Source: Sphingobacterium faecium (GTDB lineage Bacteria; Bacteroidota; Bacteroidia; Sphingobacteriales; Sphingobacteriaceae). Taken from it: a DNA stretch of 64,000 nt. Of the stretch, positions 43,084-52,673 are shown piece by piece. Where the stretch lies: NCBI RefSeq assembly GCF_003054045.1, contig NZ_QBKH01000003.1, positions 496,001 through 560,000 on the forward strand, given 5' to 3'. The notes under the pieces are model-generated. The model did not search any database. It worked only from the letters and a program-made list of their open reading frames with translations, and was not told the DNA's origin. The first letter of the stretch is position 1. The number at the start of each line of letters is the position of its first letter. Position numbers and translations under genes: made by a program.

Positions 43084-43947
43084 TTATTTACTTTCAATTC
43101 TCGTTAAGATCATGATATCTCGATCTATGGAATCAATTTTATATAAATTGTTTGATGGATAAAATGCACTGTCGAAATGGATCATATTCTTTGAAAATTT
43201 AAATCTTCCCTTTGTCGTTTGCTGATTATTGGGAATGGTATAAGACTCACGATACATGCGATCGTATTCCTTACGGTGACGCCATGCATTTTGATATGTA
43301 ATTGTTTTTTTTCCTTTATAGGTTCCATCTTTGCTTAATTTAATTAAATAAGAAGTTTCTATATCATAAGATTCGGGACTCCATGCCGTGTCGGGTTTGA
43401 CCGGATTCTCAAATCGATGGAGTAATCCGCCATTGAATTTGTTGTCAAAATTAGGATTATTTGTGATTGGGTTTTGAAGACGATAATTTTTATTGATCCC
43501 AAATAAGGTATCGAGATTTTTATTTGCAACAAATTGCCAGTTGTCGTAAATATAATCTTCAGGTTGGATTACTTCACTTATACGTTTAATATATAGGGTA
43601 TCTAGATTGTCTATGGCACCCTTTGTTCTACCGCCACCATATCTGCTAAAAAAATCTTTGCTATAACTTTGATAACCTGGCTTTTCAATGTCCAATTCAA
43701 AAAATAAAGGCGGAGCCTCCATAACCATGATCTCTGATAATAAAAATTTACTTGACCTGATTTCTTTCAAATAAAATTTTCCGTTTTCATCAGTATGTGT
43801 TTCTCCAACTTTACAGCCAGGGATAGGCTTATTGTCATAATCATAAATATAGCCTGTGATAGCGGGGCGGCTTAATCTTGAAATACAAGAATTAAATAAG
43901 CATAAGATTGTACTTAAACACAAGATAATGATGATGCCTTTTTTCAT
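43084..43947 (-). CDS. Lipoprotein with carboxypeptidase-like N-terminal domain
   Basis: The 287-residue protein has a lipoprotein signal (LFNSC, Cys21) and a carboxypeptidase regulatory-like beta domain (about 28-95; ITGYIYDYDNKPIPGCKV...TDENGKFYL), then a polar region without recognised motifs. Such proteins are exported to the periplasm or the outer membrane. The function is unknown. It lies downstream of the HTH-transmembrane gene on the same strand but 203 bases away. Confidence 0.65.
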   Translation of the reverse strand: MKKGIIIILCLSTILCLFNSCISRLSRPAITGYIYDYDNKPIPGCKVGETHTDENGKFYLKEIRSSKFLLSEIMVMEAPPLFFELDIEKPGYQSYSKDFFSRYGGGRTKGAIDNLDTLYIKRISEVIQPEDYIYDNWQFVANKNLDTLFGINKNYRLQNPITNNPNFDNKFNGGLLHRFENPVKPDTAWSPESYDIETSYLIKLSKDGTYKGKKTITYQNAWRHRKEYDRMYRESYTIPNNQQTTKGRFKFSKNMIHFDSAFYPSNNLYKIDSIDRDIMILTRIESK

Positions 43948-44150
43948 GATTTTAATTTATTTGTATCTAAGCCTATTTTCTTTCAACCAATAATTGACTT
44001 ATTTGTTTTCCAAAGTAATCAATTTTGAATTGGGTAATGTATTGTGAACGAAATTTCTTATTTATCAGGTATGAATAGATTTTAATATCTATTAGTAGAT
44101 ATTATCTTATCAATTTATAATCGATCCATCTGTCTGGGGATACACTAATT

Positions 44151-45368
44151 CTATATATTTTTTAGATCAAAAGATTTTATATAACCTGTTCCTTGAAAGG
44201 AAACACGTGCACCTACAATTTTACCAATACTTTTTGCAAAACGACCTTCATAAATCTTCGTTCCATTCAAATCAATTTTTATAGATTTTGATTTTGAAAT
44301 ACAGCTGATTTGTACTGGTTTTTTAAAATCAGTCGAGAATGTTGATAAGTCATTTGTCATACCATCAACTAACTTTTCACCAATCCTTAATTTAAGTTCC
44401 CCAACACACCCTGGTGTTGATAAAGGAATGGTAATCACACCTTCAGTTCCTAATAACATGATACTTGCTTGCTTGCAAGGATTATTGTAATGGTTAGCAG
44501 TATTTTGTAGTTCGAGCTTTAATGCAAAATTTTCACTGGAAACATTCAATTTTTTACTTACATGGGTAAGAATAAGTGTTGGTCCTTCTTTTTGATTATC
44601 CAATTGCTCATTCTTTAAATCAGTTTCTTTAATTCCAACCCAATCGCCATGATTAACCGTCTTTTCTGGTAAATAAATAGGTATTGGTTCCCTATGAAGC
44701 ATTCCCATCCAATCCTTAGATTCTATCAGAATATCATGTTCACGAACGATCGAATCATTGAGAATCAATTTAGCTCGGTAATAGCCAGGCATGTAATAGG
44801 TACTCGTATATTCATGTTTATTTTTATCTACTTTAAATCTTTTTTTAGGATCCCAGCTTTGTTGGATAAAAACACTGTCCGCATTACTTTTGCTCACATT
44901 GTATTTGAATATCACTGTATTGGGCACGCCAAAGGTGACAGGTCTACTGGAAAAAGTGATGTGACTATAGATTATTTTTTTAGCACCTTTAATGAAGAAT
45001 GCAAAACTGATCAACAGTGTACATGCTAAGATTAAAAAAGCAAGAAAGAAAGGATTCTTCAAATCATATTTTTTACGATTTATTGGAGTATGGCTTGTAT
45101 TTAACGAATTTGTAAAAGATCGCCAGTTAGGAAAATCAGCAAACTTTGCTAGAGCATCCAGTGTACTCAAATTTGGAGTACTATTATATTGAATTTTACC
45201 CCAAATACATTTTAAAGTACTGGCACTTAGCATGACATTGGTCTGTTCGAATATCAGATTGCTCAGATTCTCAAAATCTTGAGATTGCCACAAAGAGCTA
45301 TTTCCCCAACCAAGTTTGTTTTCGATCAATTCTTTGCATTTATCTATAAGCTGTTGATTTTTAAACAT
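44151..45368 (-). CDS. Membrane-tethered protein with N-terminal HTH-like domain and extracellular lectin-like region
   Basis: The 405-residue protein has an N-terminal helical domain (about 1-90). Its LSASTLKCIWGKIQYNSTPNLSTLDALAKFA stretch resembles XRE-type DNA-binding units common in Bacteroidota. A single transmembrane helix follows (about 105-127), then a periplasmic beta-rich part with a probable LamG/ConA-like fold at the C-terminus (about 270-405). The order cytoplasmic HTH, membrane helix, extracytoplasmic sensor recalls ToxR-like one-component regulators. It is divergent from a secreted lectin-like protein. I start at ATG 45368; ATG 45431 is in frame. DNA binding is inferred. Confidence 0.6.
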   Translation of the reverse strand: MFKNQQLIDKCKELIENKLGWGNSSLWQSQDFENLSNLIFEQTNVMLSASTLKCIWGKIQYNSTPNLSTLDALAKFADFPNWRSFTNSLNTSHTPINRKKYDLKNPFFLAFLILACTLLISFAFFIKGAKKIIYSHITFSSRPVTFGVPNTVIFKYNVSKSNADSVFIQQSWDPKKRFKVDKNKHEYTSTYYMPGYYRAKLILNDSIVREHDILIESKDWMGMLHREPIPIYLPEKTVNHGDWVGIKETDLKNEQLDNQKEGPTLILTHVSKKLNVSSENFALKLELQNTANHYNNPCKQASIMLLGTEGVITIPLSTPGCVGELKLRIGEKLVDGMTNDLSTFSTDFKKPVQISCISKSKSIKIDLNGTKIYEGRFAKSIGKIVGARVSFQGTGYIKSFDLKNI

Positions 45369-45490
45369 ATATTTCTTGTGATCAATCTTGAAAAGACTTG
45401 AATGGCTTTGAATATACAACTTATCCAGCATATAAATATCTTAGTTGCCGAACAATAAATTAATTAAATATAAATTTCAAACCCTAACAC

Positions 45491-46177
45491 ATGTTAAAGA
45501 TGAATAGATTTAAAATTTTTCTATGTATCATTACTTTTATCAGCCTTACATTAAGCACCCGTGCACAAGAAATTATTCTTAAACCAGTTCTCTCGCATGA
45601 GGTATTCGAAGTGATAAATAGAACAATAATTGTTTTAAAAGATCAGCATAATAGGTCAATCGTGAATGTAAAGGCTCAACCTTATCCTGGTATTGCTTGG
45701 ATAAAAGGAATTGAATTTCAAAATGGGATAATTGAATTTGATGTAAAAGGAAAGGATGTTTTACAGGAGAGTTTTGTAGGAATTGCCTTTCACGGCATGC
45801 GTGATAGTATATATGAAGCAGTTTATTTTCGTCCGTTTAATTTTCATGCCAAAGATCCAATAAGAAGAAAACATGCTGTACAGTACATTGCAGTCCCTGA
45901 AAATGATTGGCCTTATTTAAGGGAGAATTTTCCGGACAAGTATGAAGCTCCTTTGTCAATCCCCGTCGATCCTAATGACTGGTTTCATGTCAAAATTATT
46001 ATTCATAATAACAACATTAAAACCTTTATAAATGGAGATCCTAATCCTGCTCTTATTGTGGAATCTCTTCATCCGAATACAGGTGGCAAAATAGGTTTTT
46101 GGACTGGACACAAATCGGATGGTTATTTTTCGGATCTGGTTATTACTCGTGAAGGCAATAGTGTCTTAGTAGAATAA
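45491..46177 (+). CDS. Secreted concanavalin/DUF1080-like protein
   Basis: The 228-residue protein has a signal peptide (ending STRAQ) and a single jelly-roll domain like those of DUF1080/LamG proteins: FQNGIIEFDVKGKD, FVGIAFHGMRD, WFHVKIIIHNNNIKTFINGDP, GKIGFWTGHKSDGYFSDLVI. It probably binds, and may cleave, a glycan outside the cell. It is divergent from the membrane-tethered HTH protein (122 bases between starts), which itself ends in a similar fold. ATG 45491 or 45500 may start it. A long perfect hairpin follows. Confidence 0.7.
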   Translation: MLKMNRFKIFLCIITFISLTLSTRAQEIILKPVLSHEVFEVINRTIIVLKDQHNRSIVNVKAQPYPGIAWIKGIEFQNGIIEFDVKGKDVLQESFVGIAFHGMRDSIYEAVYFRPFNFHAKDPIRRKHAVQYIAVPENDWPYLRENFPDKYEAPLSIPVDPNDWFHVKIIIHNNNIKTFINGDPNPALIVESLHPNTGGKIGFWTGHKSDGYFSDLVITREGNSVLVE

Positions 46178-46204
46178 TAAAAGATAAGTTGAATATATTT
46201 TAAT

Positions 46205-46254
46205 AAATAAATCCCATGTATAAGTTAGTAGTAACTTATACATGGGATTTATTT
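46205..46254. terminator. Bidirectional terminator, 23-bp perfect stem
   Basis: Arms 46205-46227 (AAATAAATCCCATG...) and 46232-46254 are perfectly complementary around the loop GTAG. It lies between convergent genes, with A/T runs on both outer sides. Confidence 0.85.
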
Positions 46255-46262
46255 TGACAGTT

Positions 46263-47318
46263 TTAAAATTTGTAGACAAATGCGTTGATATTCATGCCTG
46301 CTCCAACAGATGCGAATAGCGTAATATCTCCTTTATTGATCGAATGCTCGGGTATTTCTCCGTGTAGAATCATTGCTAATAATGTAGGTATGGTTGCAAC
46401 ACTATTATTGCCCAATTTCTGAATGATCATAGGCATAACATTTGGCGGCTTTGGGAGATCGTATAGTTGATAGAACCTGCTTACGATCGCTTCGTCCATT
46501 TTCTCATTAGCTTGATGAATGATGATCTTAGAAAGTTCTTTTATAGAGTAACCGCTATTGTCAAAACACGTTTTCATAGCCTGAGATACATTTGTTAGCG
46601 CAAATTCATATATTTTACGTCCTTTCATTTTTAAATACTTGGTATTTGAATCCTGATGGAAGTAAGATTTACCGAAATATAAATAATCGCTTTCATTAAG
46701 GGTGAAAGAAGCCGATAGATGAGATTGAAGTCCAGAATCATCTTGATTAGCATCTAGGATTACTGCACCAGCACCATCTGCATAAATCATGCTGTCTCTA
46801 TCGTGAGGATCTATTACTCTAGATAATGTTTCTGCTCCGATAACCAGACATCTTTTAGCAATACCTGCTTGAATAAATGCATTGGCCTGGATGACGCCTT
46901 CAATCCACCCCGGACAACCGAATAATAAATCGTACGCAACACAAAAGTTATTTTTAATCTTTAAAAGGTGTTTAACACGAGAGGCTAAACTTGGAACCAT
47001 GTCGGACTGTATAGATCCATGCACAACATCTCCATAATTATGAGCAAAGATGATATAATCTATGGTTTCGGGATCGATCTGAGCATCTTCGATTGCTTTC
47101 TGTGCAGCAAGAAAACCAAGGTCAGATGCCACTTGGTCAGTTTCTGCATAACGCCTTTCTTCAATTCCAGTTATTTCCTTTAATTTTTGGGTTATAATTG
47201 CATTTGACTGTTTTAATGGTACTCCGTTTTCGTCAAAGAAGGTAGACTCGTCAAAAAATTTATTTGTAACGGTATGTAAAGGAATATAATTTCCAGCGCC
47301 TATAATTTTGCTATTCAT
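46263..47318 (-). CDS. 3-oxoacyl-ACP synthase III (KAS III/FabH-like)
   Basis: The 351-residue thiolase-fold enzyme condenses an acyl-CoA or acyl-ACP with malonyl-ACP or a similar donor. The catalytic triad is present: Cys135 in LFGCPGW, His268 in IIHQAN and Asn304 in LGNNSVATIP. AVILDA and MIYADGAGA are family-typical. FabH for fatty acid synthesis normally sits with plsX and acpP; here it stands alone beside an unknown gene, so it may be a second, specialised copy, for example for resorcinol, flexirubin or branched-chain products. This is inference. Confidence 0.88.
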   Translation of the reverse strand: MNSKIIGAGNYIPLHTVTNKFFDESTFFDENGVPLKQSNAIITQKLKEITGIEERRYAETDQVASDLGFLAAQKAIEDAQIDPETIDYIIFAHNYGDVVHGSIQSDMVPSLASRVKHLLKIKNNFCVAYDLLFGCPGWIEGVIQANAFIQAGIAKRCLVIGAETLSRVIDPHDRDSMIYADGAGAVILDANQDDSGLQSHLSASFTLNESDYLYFGKSYFHQDSNTKYLKMKGRKIYEFALTNVSQAMKTCFDNSGYSIKELSKIIIHQANEKMDEAIVSRFYQLYDLPKPPNVMPMIIQKLGNNSVATIPTLLAMILHGEIPEHSINKGDITLFASVGAGMNINAFVYKF

Positions 47319-47507
47319 TTTTTTTTATATTACTTATTAATGTAGTCATTATTACTGATATCTGCAAATCTGCATCTAACGACAATTGTAAATTTTATCA
47401 ATCTAATATAATTTTCCTTTATTTGTGAATATTATATTTGTATATTAAGTTAAAGCTATACTTATGTAGTTTTTAAATTGGTTCACACACTATAATTTGA
47501 TTTTATA

Positions 47508-47948
47508 ATGGGTAATATTTGTAATTTGATATTAGGTTCGTTTTATACGAAAAATCTTGTCGATGAACTTCAGCTTTCGATGTGTGTGTTTATTAACAAG
47601 CATAAACAAAAGTCGATCGGGTTATTTCTCACGAGCGATCTAAAAGTAGATAATGAATTATTGGTCAGTTATGTACAGAAAAATGCAGGTCAAGGTCCAA
47701 AGCTTATCATCAATGAGGATTTGGTATTAAAGCATTTCAATAATAAAAAGGAACAATTTTACTATTGGAAAGGTACTGTCGCTACAATTCGAAGTATGGT
47801 ACGACTATTGGATTTCTATTGTTTTACTGAATTGGGACAAAAACCGATTACTCCGATTGAAGGTCATTCATTTGTTATTCAAACAATGCATATGCTCGAG
47901 GAAGTGGAAAAGAGAAATTTGCAGATTGAAGCGAAACTGAAGCAATAA
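47508..47948 (+). CDS. Hypothetical protein divergent from KAS III
   Basis: I do not recognise this 146-residue soluble protein. It has mixed alpha/beta character (GLFLTSDLKVDNELLVSYVQK in the middle, a long C-terminal helix MHMLEEVEKRNLQIEAKLKQ). There is no signal peptide and no cysteine motif. It is divergent from the KAS III gene with 189 bases between. A possible regulatory relation is unproven. Confidence 0.55.
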   Translation: MGNICNLILGSFYTKNLVDELQLSMCVFINKHKQKSIGLFLTSDLKVDNELLVSYVQKNAGQGPKLIINEDLVLKHFNNKKEQFYYWKGTVATIRSMVRLLDFYCFTELGQKPITPIEGHSFVIQTMHMLEEVEKRNLQIEAKLKQ

Positions 47949-48090
47949 TTGTTCTCCCTTCTATACAGGTCGTGTATACAATATATTTGATGGTTCAAAG
48001 AGGTTAGTATTTGAATGCAACTTTAAGATTGATTCTTCACATTCGCTCTTTATGATGATTTGGTCATTCTTCGATTTTGCTTGGTGTTAT

Positions 48091-48296
48091 TTATACAGGA
48101 TGATTTACTGGACTCGTGAAAAATTCAACCTCATTTCCAATCTTTGAGTACCCTATCTTTCCTACATCTTCCATACTCAAAGTATCTTTATTCTCTAAAA
48201 GTTTTATAATCTATTTTTATCACGTGCTATAACCATATTGGATTGGTTTTTAGCAGCGCAGTCTACTTTTTCAAATTTATCACCGTACCAACACAT
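48091..48296 (-). pseudogene. Frameshifted small gene
   Basis: ATG 48296 opens a frame (MCWYGDKFEKVDCAAKNQSN...) that meets TAA after 30 codons. The next frame takes over with IIKLLENKDTLSMEDVGKIG, then YSKIGNEVEFFTSPVNHPV, ending at TAA 48091. The total is 206 nt, one short of 69 codons, so a single-base deletion near an A-rich run explains it. The flanking parts of 47949-48424 show nothing else. Confidence 0.45.
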
Positions 48297-48424
48297 ACAT
48301 TCCTTAGATGTGAAGGTGTAGATTATAGTGGTAATAAAAAAAGTTAATAAAGGACAAGATTATGCGCGATCAAATCAGTTGGGACTTTGGAAACGATATG
48401 AAAAACCGGTATTTGATTAGTATT

Positions 48425-49081
48425 CTACGAGTGTTTAATCAAAAGTTTTCTTAATAACAGCTCGATATCTTTAGCATGAGTCATGGTCATAAAATGACCT
48501 CCATGTTCGATCACATAAGACGGAGTGATATTTTTAATGGGGATTATACGATCTTTGCTTCCATGTATATGAATGAGATCAGCGGAAATTATTTCATTTT
48601 TCCAGTTTAAGATTTTATCGATTGCCCATACTAAGAATTGTGGATCAGTATCCCGTAATATCTGTTTGAGCATCAATTTGTCTTGTTTTAAGGTTATGCC
48701 AAAGAAATAATCCAAAAGTATATTATGTTTTTTGAGCAAGGCATTAGGGAGAATATGATTAAGTTTTAGCCCTCCTATGATTCTGTAAAGTATGGGTATT
48801 TCCTCAGTGCCTTTTGCTGAGGCTAGTAATACAATTTTTTGCACTTTAATGATTTTAGCGATTTCTATCGCCATCATCCCTCCGAAAGAGAGTCCAATTA
48901 AGATAGGATCTTTTGCTGTTATTTTTAATGATAATCTTTTGGCATAAGATGCCATTGACTCCTGTGCAACCGGATACATCCAATCTAAATATTCTATAGG
49001 TAAACCTTCGAAGTTTATTCTTGAAAATACCCTTCTATCTACACCCAACCCACTTAGTATATAAATATGACTGCTGTTCAT
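48425..49081 (-). CDS. Alpha/beta hydrolase
   Basis: The 218-residue protein has an alpha/beta-hydrolase fold: nucleophile elbow GLSFGG (Ser65), acid Asp177 in HGSKDRIIP and His196 in EHGGHF. ILSGLGVDRRVF at the N-terminus forms the oxyanion region. It lacks a signal peptide, so it is likely cytosolic. The cap region between strands (about 95-150) is helical. The substrate is unknown; esterase or hydrolase of a small molecule is the safe call. It is monocistronic. Confidence 0.82.
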   Translation of the reverse strand: MNSSHIYILSGLGVDRRVFSRINFEGLPIEYLDWMYPVAQESMASYAKRLSLKITAKDPILIGLSFGGMMAIEIAKIIKVQKIVLLASAKGTEEIPILYRIIGGLKLNHILPNALLKKHNILLDYFFGITLKQDKLMLKQILRDTDPQFLVWAIDKILNWKNEIISADLIHIHGSKDRIIPIKNITPSYVIEHGGHFMTMTHAKDIELLLRKLLIKHS

Positions 49082-49335
49082 CTTCTAATTGCTGATTATG
49101 CTCGACAAATAATTTAATTTCTTAAAATTTATAAAGATATTTACCAGAATTTGTATTTTAATATTGATACTTTAAAATGAGTGAAAATTTACAGAATCGA
49201 TCTTATGAAAAGTACTTTTTGCTCTCACTGGAAAATGATAATCACTTCTTATTTGATCGTTGTACAAATTTAGTTATATTGTGTCAGCAAGCCGAGAGCC
49301 TACGTGATTTTTTTAAACACGTAGGCTTGCACTAA

Positions 49336-49839
49336 TTATTTCCCAGATATGGCAATTTTGATTTCATTTCCTGTATCAAGTCCACTGACACCTCCACCAG
49401 TGTATTTAACGGTGTAATTTCCCGGTTTCATCGTGTAATTCTTTGCTAGATTATATACGGTGCTCACGCTATCATGCGGTTGTACTTGAATATAGCTTTC
49501 TGCAGGAGGAGGCATTACTCTTCTGGCCATAGGACCATTAAAAAGTGCTTCGTTGCCCTGCTCGTCGATAACGTCCATATATTTTCCTAAAAATGGTTCA
49601 AAGGGTGTTTCCCATTTGCAAAAACGTTGTACCGTATCCGCATGATTGACCACGGTGAAAGACAATTGTACCGAATCTGTGGAGAAATTACTACCTACTG
49701 CTCTTAGATGTGTTTGAAGGGTGAGTAGTGTGGAGTCATTTTGTTTTACATCATTGGCTGAGCTTATTGTTTTTTGGTTTTGACAACTGGTAAACATGAC
49801 AGTTGCAATACATAATATTAAAGAATATGGACGAATCAT
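49336..49839 (-). CDS. Lipoprotein with an M35-N-terminal-like beta domain
   Basis: The 167-residue lipoprotein (lipobox MFTSC, Cys19) has one beta-sandwich domain. FCKWETPFEPFLGKYMDVID, NGPMARRVMPPPAESYIQV and MKPGNYTVKYTG resemble the N-terminal domain of deuterolysin-type (M35) peptidases, but no zinc peptidase domain follows. It may be a free-standing binding domain. The function is not known. The downstream neighbour on the same strand is 225 bases... away on the other side of its start; there is no evident operon. Confidence 0.6.
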   Translation of the reverse strand: MIRPYSLILCIATVMFTSCQNQKTISSANDVKQNDSTLLTLQTHLRAVGSNFSTDSVQLSFTVVNHADTVQRFCKWETPFEPFLGKYMDVIDEQGNEALFNGPMARRVMPPPAESYIQVQPHDSVSTVYNLAKNYTMKPGNYTVKYTGGGVSGLDTGNEIKIAISGK

Positions 49840-49974
49840 ATATTTTGGAATTTAAATAGTTAATTATTGTGTTGTTTAGGATGTATTTAGATCGTTTTTT
49901 ATTCAGTAGATAACGTAGAAAGCGGCATGCTGCTGATTAGTCCTGATAGCAAACCCGGTATGTTACTCATATCA

Positions 49975-50280
49975 TTACTTGGAGGAAATCTCTGATACTT
50001 CAATCAATTCGGGTCCTCCTTCTAAAGGATAGCCTGCTACTTTTTTACCTTTAAGCGTGACAGATTTATCGATATAATCATCTAATTTTATTTTAATACT
50101 TTTCAAAGCATAAGTTTTGTTCTCTGCATCTATCATGTGTGTTCCATACTGAAAAGTAGTCATTCCTAAAGGAATTATTTTCCCTGTAATAACAATGGTG
50201 TCCCTATCTCCGGTATTTTTCATACTGCAGCAGCTAGAGAGTAAGCCTACGAGCATGGTGAATATCACGATCTTTTTCAT
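49975..50280 (-). CDS. Small lipoprotein, unknown function
   Basis: The 101-residue protein has a lipoprotein signal peptide (MKKIVIFTMLVGLLSSCC, Cys17 or Cys18) and a small beta domain (VITGKIIPLGMTTFQYGTHM; YIDKSVTLKGKKVAGYPLEGG). The pattern resembles small OB-like exported domains. I recognise no family and assign no role. It sits 135 bases upstream of the M35-like lipoprotein gene on the same strand, so the two could be cotranscribed. Confidence 0.6.
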   Translation of the reverse strand: MKKIVIFTMLVGLLSSCCSMKNTGDRDTIVITGKIIPLGMTTFQYGTHMIDAENKTYALKSIKIKLDDYIDKSVTLKGKKVAGYPLEGGPELIEVSEISSK

Positions 50281-50516
50281 ATGTACTAAACGAAAGAAAC
50301 AATGTTTACGCTACATGTTTATAATAATAAAGGTATTAAAGAAATCAGTTGTAGAAGGAATAATTAACTGTTATTATTTCTTTGTTGTGAAATGTTGCTG
50401 TTAATAGTAAATAATCATGCTAATATATCGATATATTGCTATTATATATCGATTTATGATTAACGACGAAGACATTTTGATTGTTAATTTGAACACTTAC
50501 TCATATTAAGAATCTA

Positions 50517-51539
50517 ATGTCATTATCTCAAGAACCTATTTCCGCGTTACAGCATATTCCGGACGTTATATTTGGTACAAGTAGTCTGGGAAATTTATAT
50601 CATGAAGTTCCATTTGATGAAAAATTGGAAATTGTAAGGGCATGTGTACAACATTCGGATGGCCTTGCAGTGTTTGATACTGCGGGCAAATATGGCGCAG
50701 GTCTTTCTTTAGAATCTATAGGGACATGCTTAAAACATCTAAGTGTTCATCCATCAAAGGTATTGATCAGTAACAAGTTGGGTTGGTTTAGAGTGCCATT
50801 GGTAGGATTAGAACCGACCTTTGAACCAGGCGTATGGAAAGGAATTAAACATGACGCTGTACAAAAAATCAGTTACGAAGGTATTTTGGAGTGTTTCCAT
50901 CAGGGAAATAGTTTATTAGGAGACTATACTGCGCAACTTGTTTCGGTACACGACCCAGACGAATATCTGGAAAAGGCGATAGATCAAGCTGATGAAGAAA
51001 AAAGGTATTTAGATATTTTGGAGGCATATCGTGCACTTTTGGATCTTAAAAAAGAAGGCAAAGTATTGGCTGTAGGTATAGGTGCTAAGAAATGGAAAAT
51101 CATTCAGCGAATTTCCCAAGATGTCAAATTGGATTGGGTCATGATTGCCAATAGTCTTACCTTACACGATCATTCTCCTGATCTTTTAGCGTTTATCTCA
51201 CAATTGGCAGATAAGCATATAATGGTTATTAATTCCGCTGTATTTCATGGAGGATTTTTAGTAGGAAGTGATTATTATAATTATCAATTAGTAGATAGAG
51301 AAACGAGGCAGGGGAGTGTTCTTTATGAATGGCGTGATAAATTTTGGACGATTTGTGATAGATTTAGCATTAAGCCTGCAGAGGCTTGTTTTGCCTTTGG
51401 TTTTGGGGTGGAAGGGATAAAATCGGTTGCATTAAATACTAGTAAGTCCGAAAAAGTACAGGAAAATATATCCATGGCAAAACGTTCAATTCCTAAAGAA
51501 TTTTGGGAAGCAATGCGTGATGAGGGATTGCTAAATTGA
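50517..51539 (+). CDS. Aldo/keto reductase, probable L-fucose dehydrogenase
   Basis: The 340-residue enzyme is an aldo/keto reductase of the D-threo-aldose/L-fucose dehydrogenase branch. Catalytic residues are Asp54 and Tyr59 (VFDTAGKYG), Lys87 (ISNKLGW) and His145 (VSVHDPDEY). NAD(P) binding is indicated by SIKPAEACFAFGF and the C-terminal SKSEKVQENI. The likely reaction is oxidation of L-fucose to fucono-lactone. Its neighbours, a mutarotase and a GH29 fucosidase across an AraC gene, support the fucose assignment. It converges on the AraC gene with 20 bases between. Specificity is inferred from context. Confidence 0.8.
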   Translation: MSLSQEPISALQHIPDVIFGTSSLGNLYHEVPFDEKLEIVRACVQHSDGLAVFDTAGKYGAGLSLESIGTCLKHLSVHPSKVLISNKLGWFRVPLVGLEPTFEPGVWKGIKHDAVQKISYEGILECFHQGNSLLGDYTAQLVSVHDPDEYLEKAIDQADEEKRYLDILEAYRALLDLKKEGKVLAVGIGAKKWKIIQRISQDVKLDWVMIANSLTLHDHSPDLLAFISQLADKHIMVINSAVFHGGFLVGSDYYNYQLVDRETRQGSVLYEWRDKFWTICDRFSIKPAEACFAFGFGVEGIKSVALNTSKSEKVQENISMAKRSIPKEFWEAMRDEGLLN

Positions 51540-51559
51540 AAATTTAATCCCATTGGATC

Positions 51560-52423
51560 TCATCTTCCTATTCTACGTTTGTAACTTGTAGGGTTTTCGC
51601 CTGTCATTTTTTTAAATAATCGATTAAAATAGGATATATTTTCAAAACCTAATTTAAAGCTTATTTCCTGGATATTGATATCATCCACCAGCATCATGAG
51701 TTGAGCTTTTTCTATTTTTTTCTGATTGATATATTTCATAGGGGTTACATCCATATGTTTTTTAAAAAGACGGATAAGATGATCTTTAGATAAGAATGTT
51801 AAATCGGCAAGGGCATCAATTGAGATCTGTTGATGAAGATGATCATCGATATAATCAAGCACCCGAGACAAGCGTTTGTCAACATCTGGTATTCTAGAGG
51901 TTGCACCTGCTAAAAATCTGCTGATCAATAGCTGTATAATTGCTTGGCTTTCGGCCTCTAAAGCAAAAGGAGAATTGATCTGTATAGCAATGTTTTTCAT
52001 TAATTCAGATGAATTGTCATAGCTTTTAGGATCATATATGGATAGCTCGCGCCCAGGATTGATGGAATGTAACCTTTTTACAAGTTCAAGTAAAAATTTG
52101 TCCGCAAAGATTTCTTTTGGAAAGATATAGCGATCAAATATGCTGGATTTTCTTTCGGGGTTCTCATAGATGTGGATATAAAATAAAGATAATGTCGAGC
52201 TGCACTCATATCCGTGATGTACATGTGCGGGAGTGAGGTACATGTGATCAGCTTTTAGTTTGATAGACGTGTTTTGAAAAATTATGGTTGCTTCACCTTC
52301 TAGGATATAGTGTATTCTTGCAAATGGACTTTTAATGTTTTTAAAATTCCAGTCTCCGTCATGCTTCGCATAACCTATATTAAGTAAAGTGAAATCAAGT
52401 TTATTCTTTTCTTTGGTCATCAT
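51560..52423 (-). CDS. AraC family regulator of the fucose locus
   Basis: The 287-residue protein has an N-terminal cupin (about 20-110; ILEGEATIIFQ, ADHMYLTPAHVHHGYECS) and a C-terminal double helix-turn-helix (about 190-285; ISIDALADLTFLSKDHLIRLFKKHM, then INIQEISFKLGFENISYFNRLFKKMTGENPTSYKRR). The cupin should sense a sugar. It is placed between the aldo/keto reductase and the mutarotase, so it likely activates the fucose genes on one or both sides. ATG 52423 or 52420 may start it. Confidence 0.9.
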   Translation of the reverse strand: MMTKEKNKLDFTLLNIGYAKHDGDWNFKNIKSPFARIHYILEGEATIIFQNTSIKLKADHMYLTPAHVHHGYECSSTLSLFYIHIYENPERKSSIFDRYIFPKEIFADKFLLELVKRLHSINPGRELSIYDPKSYDNSSELMKNIAIQINSPFALEAESQAIIQLLISRFLAGATSRIPDVDKRLSRVLDYIDDHLHQQISIDALADLTFLSKDHLIRLFKKHMDVTPMKYINQKKIEKAQLMMLVDDINIQEISFKLGFENISYFNRLFKKMTGENPTSYKRRIGR

Positions 52424-52673
52424 GATTTTGAAAGTCTATTGAGTATGTTTTAAAAGTATGAAAAAATAGGCATAAAAGTATAATGGCTAATTTTTAAAAT
52501 GTCGATAATGTGTCTAATTTTGTCGATTACGTTCATGAAAGATGAAATCAGTTTATCATAATTTTGATTTTAATACTATTTGATCCCTATATGAAAAGAT
52601 AACACTTTGTTTATTAGTGTTTTTTGATAGATATGGTGTGGGGAATTTCCAATTAAATACTTACTGTTATTTT

